This document shows positions 45,313 through 57,115 of a stretch of 64,000 nt of DNA, in pieces. Positions within the stretch are counted from its first letter, which is position 1, and the number at the start of each line of letters is the position of its first letter. The notes below the pieces were generated by a model. It did no database searches, had not been told where the DNA came from, and saw nothing but the letters and a program-made list of their open reading frames with translations. A program made the position numbers and the translations under genes. The DNA is from Melitaea cinxia (taxonomy: Eukaryota; Arthropoda; Insecta; Lepidoptera; Nymphalidae), in assembly GCF_905220565.1 (NCBI RefSeq), contig NC_059406.1, positions 7,512,001 to 7,576,000 on the forward strand, given 5' to 3'.

Positions 45313-46890
45313 AAAAACCTTTAGACAGTTACTCCCCAATATCAGCACCAACCAGTTGATTCATTTTAACGCTGGATGGCTCACATTGTCTTAGATTATC
45401 TTAGGTTCTCTCGTAGATTAATCTTATTAATTAGAAATTTTTAATAGAGAAAAGTCATCAGTTTTACTAATGAAACAAAAACATTATAAAATATGTAAAT
45501 AATACATATGTAATTGTGTTTTATTTACAAATAAAGCAACTATTTTAAAAAATTACTAAACATTTTACAGTAAGCGATATAATTTACTTTACTACGCAAT
45601 ATAACGACGGGGCACTCAAATAATAGTAAAAGGGGCGATATTTGCCAAAACAACGTCCACACATCCTGACCTCACGTACCCTGCACATAAATATCTCGTT
45701 ACCCCCTTTTGGTCGTGGCCTTACAAAAAAATTTACGCGACACTTTTTGTTGAGCGCCAATCCATAAAAGTTTTGTAATCAACAGCAGGAAAAACAAGCA
45801 ATATCGCATAATATCTACACAGGGGAGTAGAGCTAAGTAAAAAGCCTTGTTTTTCATGTCCATCGAATTAAATTCGATATTTTACTAAATCGGCGCATTG
45901 TCAAAACAAACAAAAATATAACTTCTTTATACTATCCTTACTTTATAAATATCGTTTTCTTTTTTTGATTTCTTTTTAAATTTTACTTACATTTTTTAAT
46001 TTTTTCTTTTATTAAAAAGTTTACCATACGTTAGTGTCTTCAAAATACTATCAATAAAATATACGATAACTACATATACACAATACCTTAAACGTATATA
46101 TAAGAAAAAAATATATATTTTTATCAAAAAAATAAAAAAAAAATGAAATAGAAGTGGAAATGAATTCTTATCCAACACGAAAATCTGCTAACTTCAAATA
46201 GAAGACATTAGGCGTAGGCTATAATGTGATTTAAGCCTGAGGACAGACGTGCCACGTTAATCTTACGTCCATTCCCCTGGGCGCCATTTCCTCGGCCACA
46301 CCGTTGTACGTGATTCCTACAACTTCTTTAAATGTATCTAAAATATCATGAACATTGGCGAGCAAATTAAATTATTAGCGTTACTGCATAAACTTAATAT
46401 TTTAAAAGTGATAATAAAGTGGTTACGAGTGATGTAAAAATTCTTAATTTACATCAATAAATAACAGTGATAGATTGAACGTAGCCTGATATTTATCAGT
46501 CTCAAAGACCTAACTCATGAGTTACGAAGATACAAAACAAGACCCTTGTAATGATGTCAAAGGTTAATGTTAACCCTTTGTTGGACACGACTTCTCATCT
46601 TCCCACACTGCGTCATCGGAGTGGCACATTAATTATAATTTTGACGACTAAACAAGGCACAGTGCCAAACTGAAAGAGGCTATCAAATTATCATCATAAC
46701 TCACCGTCCATCCGAAATTCTCATCGAAAATGGCGCTATAAATACAAATAACCTAAAGAATATGACAACTCGTTTTATTACATTTGATCAGAAATTATAC
46801 TTCCTGTAAAAATATACGAACGAGATAAAATGGACGAAATATATATATAATTTAACTTATTGATTAGCAAAGCAGTAAACTATGATTTTT
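45313..46890. other. no gene recognised
   Basis: AT-rich. The patches 45600-45800 and 46230-46320 are less AT-rich without usable frames. Confidence 0.45.
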
Positions 46891-46905
46891 TATGTTCCTG
46901 TCATT

Positions 46906-47015
46906 AGGAACATTTTTAATATCATACCAAAAATACCGACCGTTTCAGCGGGGATCGAACCCGTACCTCCGACTCACCGTGTGTGGATATTACACATAAA
47001 AATAATACAAACAAA
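46906..47015 (+). mobile_element. short tRNA-like SINE (family C), 5'-inverted copy
   Basis: GTTCCTGTCATT flanks it at 46894-46905 and 47016-47027 (12-bp TSD). The tRNA-like head is on the minus strand (reverse: GAGTCGGAGG, GGGTTCGATCCCCGC, AACGGTCGG), while the A-rich tail (GTGTGGATATTACACATAAA) runs forward as in the 55.7-kb copy. This is the layout of a 5' inversion at insertion. Confidence 0.75.
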
Positions 47016-47248
47016 GTTCCTGTCATTGATATCAAGTGATATTTATAAGAAATAGCTATTTTGAAGTAACAATTTTTGATAGTTGCTTACGTCTTTTATA
47101 AAACCATAAATATCTATAGTATCTTAATTGTTTGATAGATAAAATTAATATACCTAGTCGTGTGGTCAATGTTGGTTATTGATAATTGAGATTCAAAACT
47201 GGAGCAATCATCGAAATAATATACTCTATGGTTATTGGTAACCGTATA

Positions 47249-47448
47249 TCTATATATAAATAAAAATGAATGTTGGTAAGCGCATAACTCAAGAAAGGCT
47301 CGACAGATTCGGCTATTTTTTTTTTGTATCTTCCCTATGGCCCACGGAAGGATTTAATACTAAAAAAAAAAAAAATTAAAAAAATAATAGTTTTTAATAT
47401 TAACTTTTGACTAATGAAGTTGAGAACAAAGTCTGTCCGGGCAGCTAG
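47249..47448 (+). mobile_element. Helitron-like element (family H4), complete
   Basis: Starts TCTATATATAAATAAAAATG after A and ends GTCCGGGCAGCTAG before T; 200 bp. Contains AAGCGCATAACTCAAGAAAG and CCCACGGAAGG, shared with 24835-24975; the 63.8-kb fragment shares the first part. Confidence 0.75.
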
Positions 47449-48107
47449 TAATGTATAAAAGTCATCTTCTATGATAAACCTTTTCTTTATTTTAAACAAA
47501 TATTTTTATTTAATTTTATTTGATTTATTTATCGCACGAGAATATTTTAGAAATTGCTTTTATGTCTAAGGGTGCCAAACAAAGAATATTCTCTTAACTC
47601 TTCGGCCTTTGTCTCCAGTCAGAATATATTTCTCTACTAGATCGTCTAACACTATATTTAAGTAGTAACTTCGACCAGACCATCATTAAAAAGAAAAAAA
47701 ATCAATATTCCCAGACAAGTTCATTAGCCATAACTTTTGAAACAGTATAAACTTTTACACACAATGAAAAGAGAAACAATGCAAATAGTTTAAAAAAGAA
47801 TAGTCACTGATTTAAGTGTAAGGTAACAGTTAGCACATCTGACTTAATTAGGAAAGTCGGGCTTTAAATTTAAAGAAACTTCAATTTTAAGTAAATTTTC
47901 GTTGTTTAAGAAAGGAAAAGTCTTACCAAAGTCGATTGAATACCCCACCTGAAAAGACAGACACTTCATGAATATTCTAATTTGCTTTTAGTAAAAGTTT
48001 ATTGAAAAGAAATCGAAGAATATTTTAAATATAAAGCAGAGTATAGTATAGACACATGAAACAAATAACTTTTCTCAAGATTGGTATTGCTAATTTTACG
48101 ACGAATA
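47449..48107. other. no gene recognised
   Basis: AT-rich spacer before the mariner. Confidence 0.45.
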
Positions 48108-48109
48108 TA

Positions 48110-49373
48110 TTAGGTGTACAAATAAGTTTTAGAACAGTTTTCAAAAAATTCAAGATTTATTAAAAACGAAGTAAAACACAGTTATTTATCGAAGTAATCT
48201 CCATCGCACTGAATGACCTTCAGCCATCTCTCAGGTAACTCGCGGATGCCTTTCGCAAAGAAACTTTCGTCTTGCGAGATGAGAAATTTAGCGACCCATT
48301 TTTCTACTTCTTCAAATGTTTTGAATCGCACGTCAGACAAATCGTTCTGCATTTTCCGGAATAAATGATAATCGGATGGGGCTAAGTCTGGTGAATACGC
48401 CGGGTGTGGTACAGCTTCCCATCCAAGCGCTAGTAACGTATCCTTGACCGGTTTACCCACATGAGGCCGCGCGTTGTCATGGAGCAGTTTTACTGGACGT
48501 TTTCCTTTACCAGAAAATGGACGTTTTTTCTCAATTTCTTGATTCACTTGCATCAACTGATGACAATAGCGATCGGCAGTAACTGTTTGACCAGGATTGA
48601 GAAGTTCATAATACAGTACGCCTTTCATATCCCACCATATGCACAGCATGACTTTGTTACAATAAACATTGCGCTTTGGCGTGGATGTTGTCGGCTCGCC
48701 GGGGTCAACCCAATGATATTTACGTTTCGGATTATCAAAATAAATCCACTTTTCATCGCCGGTCACAATTTTCCACAAGAAAGACTTTCTATGTTGCTTG
48801 TTGTAAAGACTCACACAAATGTTAAGACGGCTGTTTTTATTTTCTTGAGTCAGAAAGTGTGGTACCCACTTTGTTCCTTTTCGAATCTTACCCATTGCTT
48901 TTAAACGATAAGAAACAGTTTGTTGAGTTACTCCAAGCTGTTCCGAAAGTTGTTTCTCCGTCTGACAAGAGTTTTCATCCAGCAACGCTTGCAGTTCCTG
49001 ATCGTCCACCTTTACAGGAGGCCCGGTGCGTTCATGGTCACTAACGTCGAAATCACCTTCTTTGAATCGCTTATACCAATACTCACATGTACTTTTAGAT
49101 ACAATGTTGTCTCCAAGAACAGAACATATCGATACACACGCTTTCCTAACACTTTTTCCTTGGTGGAATTCATAGCGAATGCAGTGTCTAATAAATAGCT
49201 TATCGGTCTGCATGTTTAATTTACAGAATTTATAGGTTATGTTTATGACTCCTTTACGTTTCGATACTACATATCAAGCGCCATCTATGATAAGTGAGCG
49301 GGACCTTTGAATTAATTTAGAATAGCTGTTATGATACAAAATCGAAGTGTCCTAAAACTTATTTGTACACCAA
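48110..49373 (-). mobile_element. complete mariner transposon (Mos1/mauritiana-like)
   Basis: 1264 bp between TA dinucleotides at 48108-48109 and 49374-49375. The inverted ends read TTAGGTGTACAAATAAGTTT and, reversed on the other side, TTGGTGTACAAATAAGTTTT; they match for over 20 bases apart from one missing base and two substitutions. It contains one intact transposase frame. Length and TA duplication are standard for mariner. Confidence 0.93.
48182..49213 (-). CDS. mariner transposase, intact DD34D
   Basis: 343 codons from ATG (49211-49213) to TAA (48182-48184); mariner transposases are usually about 345. It binds the TIRs and cuts and pastes the element at TA sites in the nucleus. The N-terminal ~110 residues hold two helix-turn-helix regions (first near 7-57, ending CEYWYKRFKEGDFDV; second around 73-108 with QLSEQLGVTQQTVSYRL). 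WVPHFL at 116-121 is the linker motif. The catalytic triad is complete: D153 (TGDEKWI), D246 (LLHDNARPH) and D281 (YSPDLAPSDYHLF), with 34 residues between the last two. The end (LPERWLKVI, DGDYFD) resembles Mos1. No stops or frameshifts. A host-domesticated gene is unlikely because intact TIRs flank it. Confidence 0.96.
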   Translation of the reverse strand: MQTDKLFIRHCIRYEFHQGKSVRKACVSICSVLGDNIVSKSTCEYWYKRFKEGDFDVSDHERTGPPVKVDDQELQALLDENSCQTEKQLSEQLGVTQQTVSYRLKAMGKIRKGTKWVPHFLTQENKNSRLNICVSLYNKQHRKSFLWKIVTGDEKWIYFDNPKRKYHWVDPGEPTTSTPKRNVYCNKVMLCIWWDMKGVLYYELLNPGQTVTADRYCHQLMQVNQEIEKKRPFSGKGKRPVKLLHDNARPHVGKPVKDTLLALGWEAVPHPAYSPDLAPSDYHLFRKMQNDLSDVRFKTFEEVEKWVAKFLISQDESFFAKGIRELPERWLKVIQCDGDYFDK

Positions 49374-49375
49374 TA

Positions 49376-49825
49376 GTTGTAAAAAATCGAAATAATTAAC
49401 TCATGCATATGATTATTATTACTAGTGGTTTGGCTATATTTGATTTTATTAGTGTTAATACTAGATAATTTTAAAGATTTGATACTGAATAAACATATCT
49501 TTGGAAAATTTAACACGTATTCCTTCCTACTGTCAATTCATAGCTAAATTTCGTTAGAAACTTTAATTTGTCAATCATTGTATGAATTTAAAAAAAATAG
49601 AGTTGTTGTCCCACCACCTTTATTCACACAAACCACAGTGATTTTTTTACAAAGCTAACTGCTTTTAAAAGGAACTGGAATAAATAAACAGGTGGAAATT
49701 CATTTGCTTTTAATTGCTTTAGAATATGCTAATGTAGTCAATAAAATACTCAAACCGATAGAGCTAGCGCACACAGCGATAATGACGATTACGATTTTTC
49801 CTTTTTTTGTAAAATCTGATACATA
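49376..49825. other. no gene recognised
   Basis: AT-rich; leads into (TTTA)n at 49825-49890. Confidence 0.4.
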
Positions 49826-49975
49826 TTTATTTATTTATTCATTTATGTATTTATTTATCTATTTATTTATTTATTTATATATTTATTTATTAATACTTTA
49901 TTGCACAATACATTAAAGAATTGTACAAAAGGCGGGCTTAATGCTAAAAGCATTCTCTACCAGCCAACCTTAGGA
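49826..49975 (-). repeat. solo 3' tail of the 4-6 kb LINE family with (TTTA)n
   Basis: Reversed: GGTTGGCTGGTAGAGAATGC, loop, AGCATTAAGCCCGCC, TTTGTACAATTC, GTGCAATAAAGTATTAATAA, then a TAAA-rich tail. Stem arms 49940-49945/49949-49954 differ in sequence from the 6736-6751 stem yet still pair. Confidence 0.75.
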
Positions 49976-51094
49976 CGTACAAGAGCAGACGTTTGTAGGT
50001 GTGACATAGAAACATATAACAGAATATAGTAAAATGTAAAGTTTTTTTTTTACTGCACTGTATCAGCCTTACTTTTCGCTGGGCAATATTGCGATTTTTG
50101 TTACTATACTGAAAGTACAGTTGACAAACCGCACCCTCAATGACGAATGAGAAAACAATCTGACTAATCAAAAACCGCACGATAACGCACCTCAGTGTGC
50201 GGCAGCTCTAGCTCAAAGAGATCATTATTTTGATTTAAAACACCCTTTACATTTTATTTCTTATTCCTAAAAAAATAATATCGATACATCATGGACCTAT
50301 ATTCCTCTATGTTAGTTAAACTACACGAATTGTGTGTCCAACAACCTTTTCATTAATTTTTGACTAAATTTGTACGAAACTTCCAAGGTTATATTTTATT
50401 TACTTCCGAATACCTACTTGGTCATTTCTTACTTAGTTGACAATGACGTGAGTTATATGGTTACTTCCGTGTAATGTCAGAACACAATCATGTTAGTGCG
50501 TTATTGTCGGTTTAGGTACGTATATATACTAGGTACGTATTATTCTTATTACCCTGGAGATCATCTATCATGAGTCATCATCATCTGTGAAAGAATTTTA
50601 GGTGACTCGCACCGCAAAGGAGTGGAATGGGATAGTTATGGCTCTATGGAACTTGTTTATTTCTGGACTTAGAAGTGTGAAAATTTACATTTTTATAATT
50701 ATGTGCTTTACGGGACCAAAATGGCGATGAAAATTTTCATAGAAATATTGTTATTTTTCATTATTATTTTTATATTGTTATTTTTTTAATATTTCTATAG
50801 CAATAACCAGTTGCTCTGGTAATGACACCAACCACCAATCATTACTAAGAAAAAAATCATATAAATGTAATATAAATATCCCCTTTATCCCATCACAACT
50901 AACACACACACAATCAAATAATGTGCAAACAATTCTTTATTAGCTTTATCCCAAAAATGACTTTCATAGTATGGCTTATACAAATACATGTGACGAACGT
51001 ACACATAGAAATTAATTAATTGGGAGTGATGTGATTATTTTGTAAAATAATTTTAAAAGATATGTGAACACAATAAAATATATGTTTAATAATT
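49976..51094. other. no gene recognised
   Basis: AT-rich; short minus frames (49944-50180, 51012-51206) lack motifs. Confidence 0.45.
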
Positions 51095-52869
51095 GTGTTT
51101 GCTCGCAAACGAAAAAAAAACCGACTTCAATTACATCGAAGAGTAATACAACGTAGATCGACGAAAAAATAGTAATACTTTGTTCGTATTCCATATAACG
51201 CGACATTATAAAATTGTAGAATTATATAATGTTCTACTGTTATTTCTAACATTTTGTTAGCGATTGTAGGCAGAAATTTCATAAAAGGCCCGTCGTCGAT
51301 TCGCGCGAAGCGCTGACATCGCTTATTACGGCGGGTTTTTTAGTTGAAGCGGATTTATATTGAATTACGGTTTATGTCTTTTTTATTAAAAATATGTAAT
51401 GTTCATGTTTTCACACAGCTCCGATGCACGACTGGAGTTTACCCCTTCAGATCAACTGTCTAAATAGGCACAAAAAGGCTTACTAGTCTAAGAAATATAT
51501 TATTACTATATCAAATTGTAAATAAATGAATGCAATAACGCCACCTATCGGAACCTAATTGCGTTATTAGAAAACGTCTGAACGCCATCTCTAACAAGGT
51601 CATTCGTTCAGTATATTTTACTGTTCAATTTTTTCATTCCGGGGCCTTAAATGAAAATCGGTTCTTAAGGAGAAAACTCCAAAAACAGTCAAGTAAATAC
51701 GCCATATCAGATATAGCTCAAAAAGTTCGAGTCAAATCTCAATTATATTTAAATGGGACCACATGACAAGCACCACCTATCGATTAAAAAAAGAATCATC
51801 GATATCGGTCCACCCAGTAAAATAGTAATGAGGTTAATATAACGTTGGTCGACGTAAAATAGCCAAGTAAATACCCAGTATTAGCGATAACTCAAAAATT
51901 AAAAGCTCAAATATATTTATAACAAATAAACTGCTACTTTCTACTCTAGTGGAATATTGTAATTTGATCGATAGTGAACGAAGTAATTTCATTACATTTT
52001 GATAGATGGCGTTGTGGCAAAGTATTGAACATGACCACAGTCGTCTTAACATCGTCATGTAAATACGTGTCATCAAAGATTACTCAAAAATTGCTCATTA
52101 TATCTAAATCATATTTAAAACGGACGACATGACAAGTATTAGCTTTTGATTTATACAAAAAAGATCAAAATCAGTGCACCCAGTAAAAAGATATAACGTA
52201 TAATACAACGTAGGGTGACGAAAAAACCGTCAAGTAAATACGCAATATTATCTAACTCACAAATTACGAATCAAATCTCAATTAAATTTGAATGGGACCA
52301 CGTGACGAATAGTAGCTTTTAATTTATATAAGAAACGTCAAAATTGGTGCACCCAGTAAAAAGTTATGAGGTATAATACAACGTAAGGTGACGAAAATAA
52401 TGTCAAGTAAATACGCGTTATCAAAGATTAATCAAAAAGTAGTTATCAGATCTCGATAAAATTTATATGTGACCACATGATAAACATCAGCTTTCGATTA
52501 AAGTAAAAATTATCAAAATCGATACACCCAGTAAAAAGTTATTGCGGATTTTCAAGAGTTTCTCTCGATTTCTCTGGGATCCCATCATCAGATCCTGGTT
52601 TCCTTATCATGGTACCAAACCAGGGATATCCCCTTTCCAACAAAAAAAGAATTATCAAAATCGGTACACCCAGTAGAAAGTTATGTGGTATAATACAACG
52701 TAGGTCGACGAAAAAAGCGTCAAGTAAAAACGCATTATTAGATATAATTCGAAAAGTAGTTGTTAGATCTCAAATAAATTTAAATGGGACCAATCGGCAC
52801 ACACCACCTTTCGATTAAAACAAAATTTGTCGAAATCGGTCTACCTGGTCAAAAGTTCTGATGTAACAT

Positions 52870-52906
<37 letters not shown>

Positions 52907-52948
52907 GTCGAATTGAGAACCTCCTCCTTTTTTGGAAGTCGGTTAAAA
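51095..52948 (+). mobile_element. TIR-repeat family T, longest copy with tandem core
   Basis: Perfect 10-bp TIRs AACCGACTTC (51119-51128) and GAAGTCGGTT (52935-52944), with a terminal hairpin GTTTGC..GCAAAC (51097-51110) outside the left one. The core holds about seven imperfect units whose landmark (GTAGGTCGACGAAAA or a variant, then GTCAAGTAAATACG) falls near 51152, 51676, 51841, 52035, 52206, 52377 and 52692, mostly 165-171 bp apart. A unique spacer at 52543-52650 (TTTCTCTCGATTTCTCTGGG, TTATCATGGTACCAAACCAG) also occurs in the 39.9-kb copy. A 30-plus A run lies at 52869-52902. No frame codes for a recognisable protein. Confidence 0.75.
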
Positions 52949-54784
52949 ATCATTCTAGATTAGAACGAAAGTTAAGTTAATACGAATGAAGTTAGTGAAT
53001 TTTAGTAAATTTTAGGAGAGTATAGTATTTAATTTAAATGTATTGTTATGATGTATAAATAATACAATTAAATAAAATTGTGCTTTTTAAATTTTAAGTA
53101 ATGGAATATGTATGTCTTTTGTTGCCTTTTTTTGTTTTTTTGTTTTTTGTTTTAGCTTTACATGAATTTAGTTAGTTCAAGTGACAATTGAAGATTTATT
53201 ATCAAATTTGTTATGAAAAAAATATAATATAATTGTATTTTACATTTTACCTAAACATCATAAATTCGTATACAGTATATGTTCGAAATAAAATTTAAAA
53301 GTTTACTCCTCATTAAATCTTTGTCAAATGATTTTATTATAAATCTATAATTATATTGTAAACAGACCAGAACCCACAATAGTTTAACATCATATCCCAA
53401 TAAATTAAACGCAGCTCTATTCAAGCATAAACTATAAAATTGTTACGAAAACTATTCACCTAAATAGTAAGCCCGGCGTTTAAATAATAACATCATCAGA
53501 GCCTTTAGAATTCTAACACAGATTAATTATGACAGTGACTAGCGTTGTGAGATGGTTTAATTGTGCCTGAAGGGTGTTCAGACGTGCTTAATCTGCTATC
53601 ATCTCGACTATAGAAATGTATCAATAAGTAAAACGTATAGTTAGAAAGAACCCTTAAATATTTGGATACATAGAGTGGATACAAGCTAGATGGATCGATT
53701 CAACCTATATGTTTTAGATATGGTTTAGATTATGTTATTTTATATATTATATTTGTATTGTTTTTAGTCGTCGTCTGTCAGTTTTTTTATTTACGCAAAT
53801 CTATAATCCTAATTTGATGTTAGATTAATTCTTCTATTCGATAATTTTTCTTTATAGCTTTGTAGCTTTGAAATAGTTTGTATTTTTTTGTTGTTTACTT
53901 TAATACCTGTTTGTATTTGATTTAAGCCAAACAAATTGAGATTAAGAAATAGAAAAATAGTATAATGTATGATTTATTATTTAATTCCTTAACATGTACA
54001 CAAATATTTAATTTAACTTTAACAATGAATATAATGTTTGTAATTAAGGGTCAAAGCAACGTGTAATAAAAAATGAATATTAGACATTTACATGCATATT
54101 TCATCCAATGAATAAGTAATTCGTCGGCTAACGATCAACGTCATCTGTGTGTAATTACGCAACGTAAAAAACTCTTAATTGTTTTTCCGCCATTTTCATA
54201 TTCATGTTGCGCAGTTTGATCTCGTGTCGGCCGGGCGATAAAAATATATAATAGGTATATATTGTTTTATATAAGAACTATATGTTACATATATAATTAT
54301 AAAAGTGTGTGTATGTAATTCACACACGGCTGAAGTGAATTTTCTGAAAAGTAGAGATCGATTTTCGAGAGATTTTTTCACCGAGAATATAAAATGCATT
54401 CTATCTCATTCCCTCCTATACATTTATGTGTTTGTTTTTTTTGTGACGCATTTTCGTTTCATCGAGTTTAAAATCACGATGATTCTAAAGAAGTTCGAAA
54501 AACAAAAAAACTTTACGCTTAAAAGTGTGTAAAATTAATGAAAAAGGTTTTACGGAAAAGTATTTCTTAACCTGGCCTGGATTAATGGAAGTTATTTAAG
54601 AGGCTTAAAGCGTACATATTAAAATAAATGAACAAATATACGTTTTCTCTATACTTTAATGTTTTCTATATATTCTTTAAGAGTTTGAAGATAATACATG
54701 GAATGCGAAGATATTCAATTTTCTTCAACAATTAAATAAATCTAACTTTATCTTTATCGCTAGGATAGAAAACAAGTGTACGAT
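52949..54784. other. no gene recognised
   Basis: Very AT-rich; two overlapping opposite short frames at 54202-54532 are without motifs. Confidence 0.45.
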
Positions 54785-54862
54785 CCGCTTGGACGTCTGC
54801 AATACCATCGCAAGCGCGTTGCAGACCAACCTCCCGTTGTCAACACAGCGCTTCCCAAAAAC
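54785..54862 (-). repeat. diverged LINE 3' tail fragment (family of 45123-45312)
   Basis: Reversed: TTGGTCTGCAACGCGCTTGC, GATGGT, TTGCAGACGTC parallels GGTCGGCAACGCGCTTGCGA and CAGACGTC at 45.2 kb. Both ends are missing. Confidence 0.5.
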
Positions 54863-55677
54863 CTTTGGTTACCTAACACAAAACAGGATCATAATGCGAC
54901 TTGAGAACAGTATTATTTTGATGTCATCTCATATTATGTTAAGGTATTTCCCGGGCCGCTCCAGATCTCGAAAAACATATTTCGTGTTTTGCTTTACTAT
55001 ATTTACCTATATTGTATTCTCGTGTTCGTGTTATCTTACCCCACTAAAAATAATATTAATTATTATTATTTTTATTTTTATTAAAATAATATTCATTGAT
55101 TATTAAATAACGTTAAGTTTAAATTAAAGTTTGACAAATTTTGCTCCTAGAGACACAAACAGAAATGTTAGAAATAACACTACTTTTTAATCATACATTC
55201 ATTGTAAACTCCAAATCATCGATCTGTATATAAAAACACGTTGTTCTGTGGTTGACTGATAAAACGCTTTTATTCTCTCATGTGTACGGCGTAATGATAC
55301 ACAACAAAGCATTCAATTTTCCCGTATACGTACTGTTTGTAGAACAATAGTTACCAACGCACTATCATACTAATACCGTGATCCTGGTTTACGCAACGAT
55401 ATCTTTATTGTACAGTCACAAAACGTCGTAACAAAAAGCGACTCGCTCATAACAGTGTCCCATATCATGATATGCGCATTTTTATAAGCGATGTTTCATT
55501 GTACAGTCGCAGTGATAGCGGTAGCGGATTTGAAAGTTGGTGGAGTCGCATAGGGTCGTATGAAACTGATTATATGCTATTGATATGTAATTTTAGTTTA
55601 ACTTTAGTCATTAAGCACATATATTGCTGGAATTTAAAATTTTCAGGAAGCTTGTAGTCATTGTATTTCAATTTTGA
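54863..55677. other. no gene recognised
   Basis: AT-rich spacer. Confidence 0.4.
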
Positions 55678-55690
55678 AAACCAAGTTATT

Positions 55691-55954
55691 CTAAACATTT
55701 TTTTAATATCATATCAAAAATCGACCGTTCCAGCGCTTAGTCGTTCCAGTTAGTTCGTTAGTTCCAGTCGCTTAGACCGAATATAAAATCATCATATCAA
55801 AAATTTCGATCTAGCGTATACATCGTTCCATAGCCGACACGGTCAGTCGGAGATGCAGGTTCGATCCCCACTGGAACGGTCGATTTTTGATATGATATTA
55901 AAAAATGTTTAGAATTTCCTAATGTGTGGGTAACACAAAAATAAAAAATCGTAC
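55691..55954 (+). mobile_element. short tRNA-like SINE (family C), palindromic copy
   Basis: AAACCAAGTTATT flanks it at 55678-55690 and 55955-55967 (13-bp TSD). The right half is a forward SINE: CCGACACGGTCAGTCGGAG, B-box GGTTCGATCCCC, GAACGGTCGATTTTTGATAT, tail GTGTGGGTAACACAAAAATA. The left half starts with its reverse complement: arms 55689-55733 and 55871-55914 match over 44 bases with one extra T. It cannot encode a functional tRNA. Confidence 0.8.
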
Positions 55955-55967
55955 AAACCAAGTTATT

Positions 55968-56587
55968 TGTAACCAAATTAAACTTTGAAAATAAAATGAA
56001 ATTTTTTACATTAATTTTAGTTTACTGCTTGCTTAGTCACGATTATAAAATAGTATAAAAGTTACAAAAAATAAAAATAAAAACAGTGAAATCGCTGATT
56101 CATCATTCTTAACCGACATCCTAAGACTTCCCTTTATGTATAACGTCAATCCTTATCGGACAAAACCGGTTTTTTTCCAAATCCGGATTATGTCCTCATC
56201 TTTATAAAAAGTATTATATTTGTATCGCGGCTGACCGGAAGGTTTTTGACAATGCCAAACCTTATACAGGGATATTGTTTGGAACGGAATTCGCAGGAGC
56301 CTTTATAATGAATTCAGGTGAATGAAAGCAGAATTTTTCATCTGAGTCAGCCGTTGTAAAATGAATTTTGTGTTTTATGTCACCCATTAATGAGGTTCTG
56401 TTTAGTTAGATTAAATGAAATCATCCTTTGAAGTATAATTAAGCTTTACTTGTCGGTCTAGTTTCTTATATTAAAATGTCTTTATTCCGCGCCTATAATT
56501 TAACCCTAAAAAATAATTCTTACAATTGGCTTATCGAATAAGGTTATATTATACATAGATAAACTATCGAAAATTATGATATCATTA
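55968..56587. other. no gene recognised
   Basis: 56100-56300 is somewhat less AT-rich, with no frame. Confidence 0.4.
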
Positions 56588-56668
56588 TAGCCTAAACAGT
56601 CCACTGCAGGACATAGGCCTCCACAAGTTTACGCCAAAAATAACGTGAACTCGTGGGTCGATCGTCGA
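56588..56668 (-). mobile_element. mini-RTE, copy 3, 5'-truncated
   Basis: Reversed: CACGAGTTCACGTTATTTTT, GGCGTAAACTTGTGGAGGCC, TATGTCCTGCAGTGGACTG. It has the same leader-to-3'-end junction as 43925-44108. A possible short TSD (TATGATA) flanks it but is not secure. Confidence 0.75.
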
Positions 56669-56761
56669 TATGATAATAGTAACCTAACTAATTATGTATA
56701 TAATATCTCCATGTATTCACCAAAGTTCTTACCATTTGGAATAGTTATATTGTATAACTAA

Positions 56762-57115
56762 CTAGCTGTGCCTGCAACTTCGTCCGCGTGGAATAGTTAC
56801 TTTGAACAGCATTTTTTGAATATATCTTTGGTTTATTTTGAATTATAAACACCGTCATTTGGGTATTTATATGTTCAACGTGATTCTTTAAATTGGCATA
56901 GCTTTTTTATTTATGAACCGATTGACATGAAATAAATATTAAATGTTAAGTGAAGCTTACCAATATATTAGTGAAAACCATATCTGAATCGGATAAGCCT
57001 TTTCTGAGATTAGCGTCCACAAACGCTCAGACAAACAGATAAAAATTGTAACAATCATTGTTTTGGGTGCTATTTGCGTTGACAAAGGTCCCAAAAATAT
57101 TTTTCCATATATATC
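56762..57115 (-). mobile_element. Helitron-like element, family H2-related
   Basis: Reversed, it ends CCACGCGGACGAAGTTGCAG then GCACAGCTAG before T, a variant of the H2 end at 18618. The far 5' terminus is not definable, so the right coordinate is approximate. The minus frame at 56957-57169 is not a gene. Confidence 0.6.

Noticed and set aside
48110..49373. host gene derived from mariner (SETMAR-like)
   Set aside because: The frame is bounded by mariner TIRs and TA duplications with no fused host domain, so it is an ordinary transposon.
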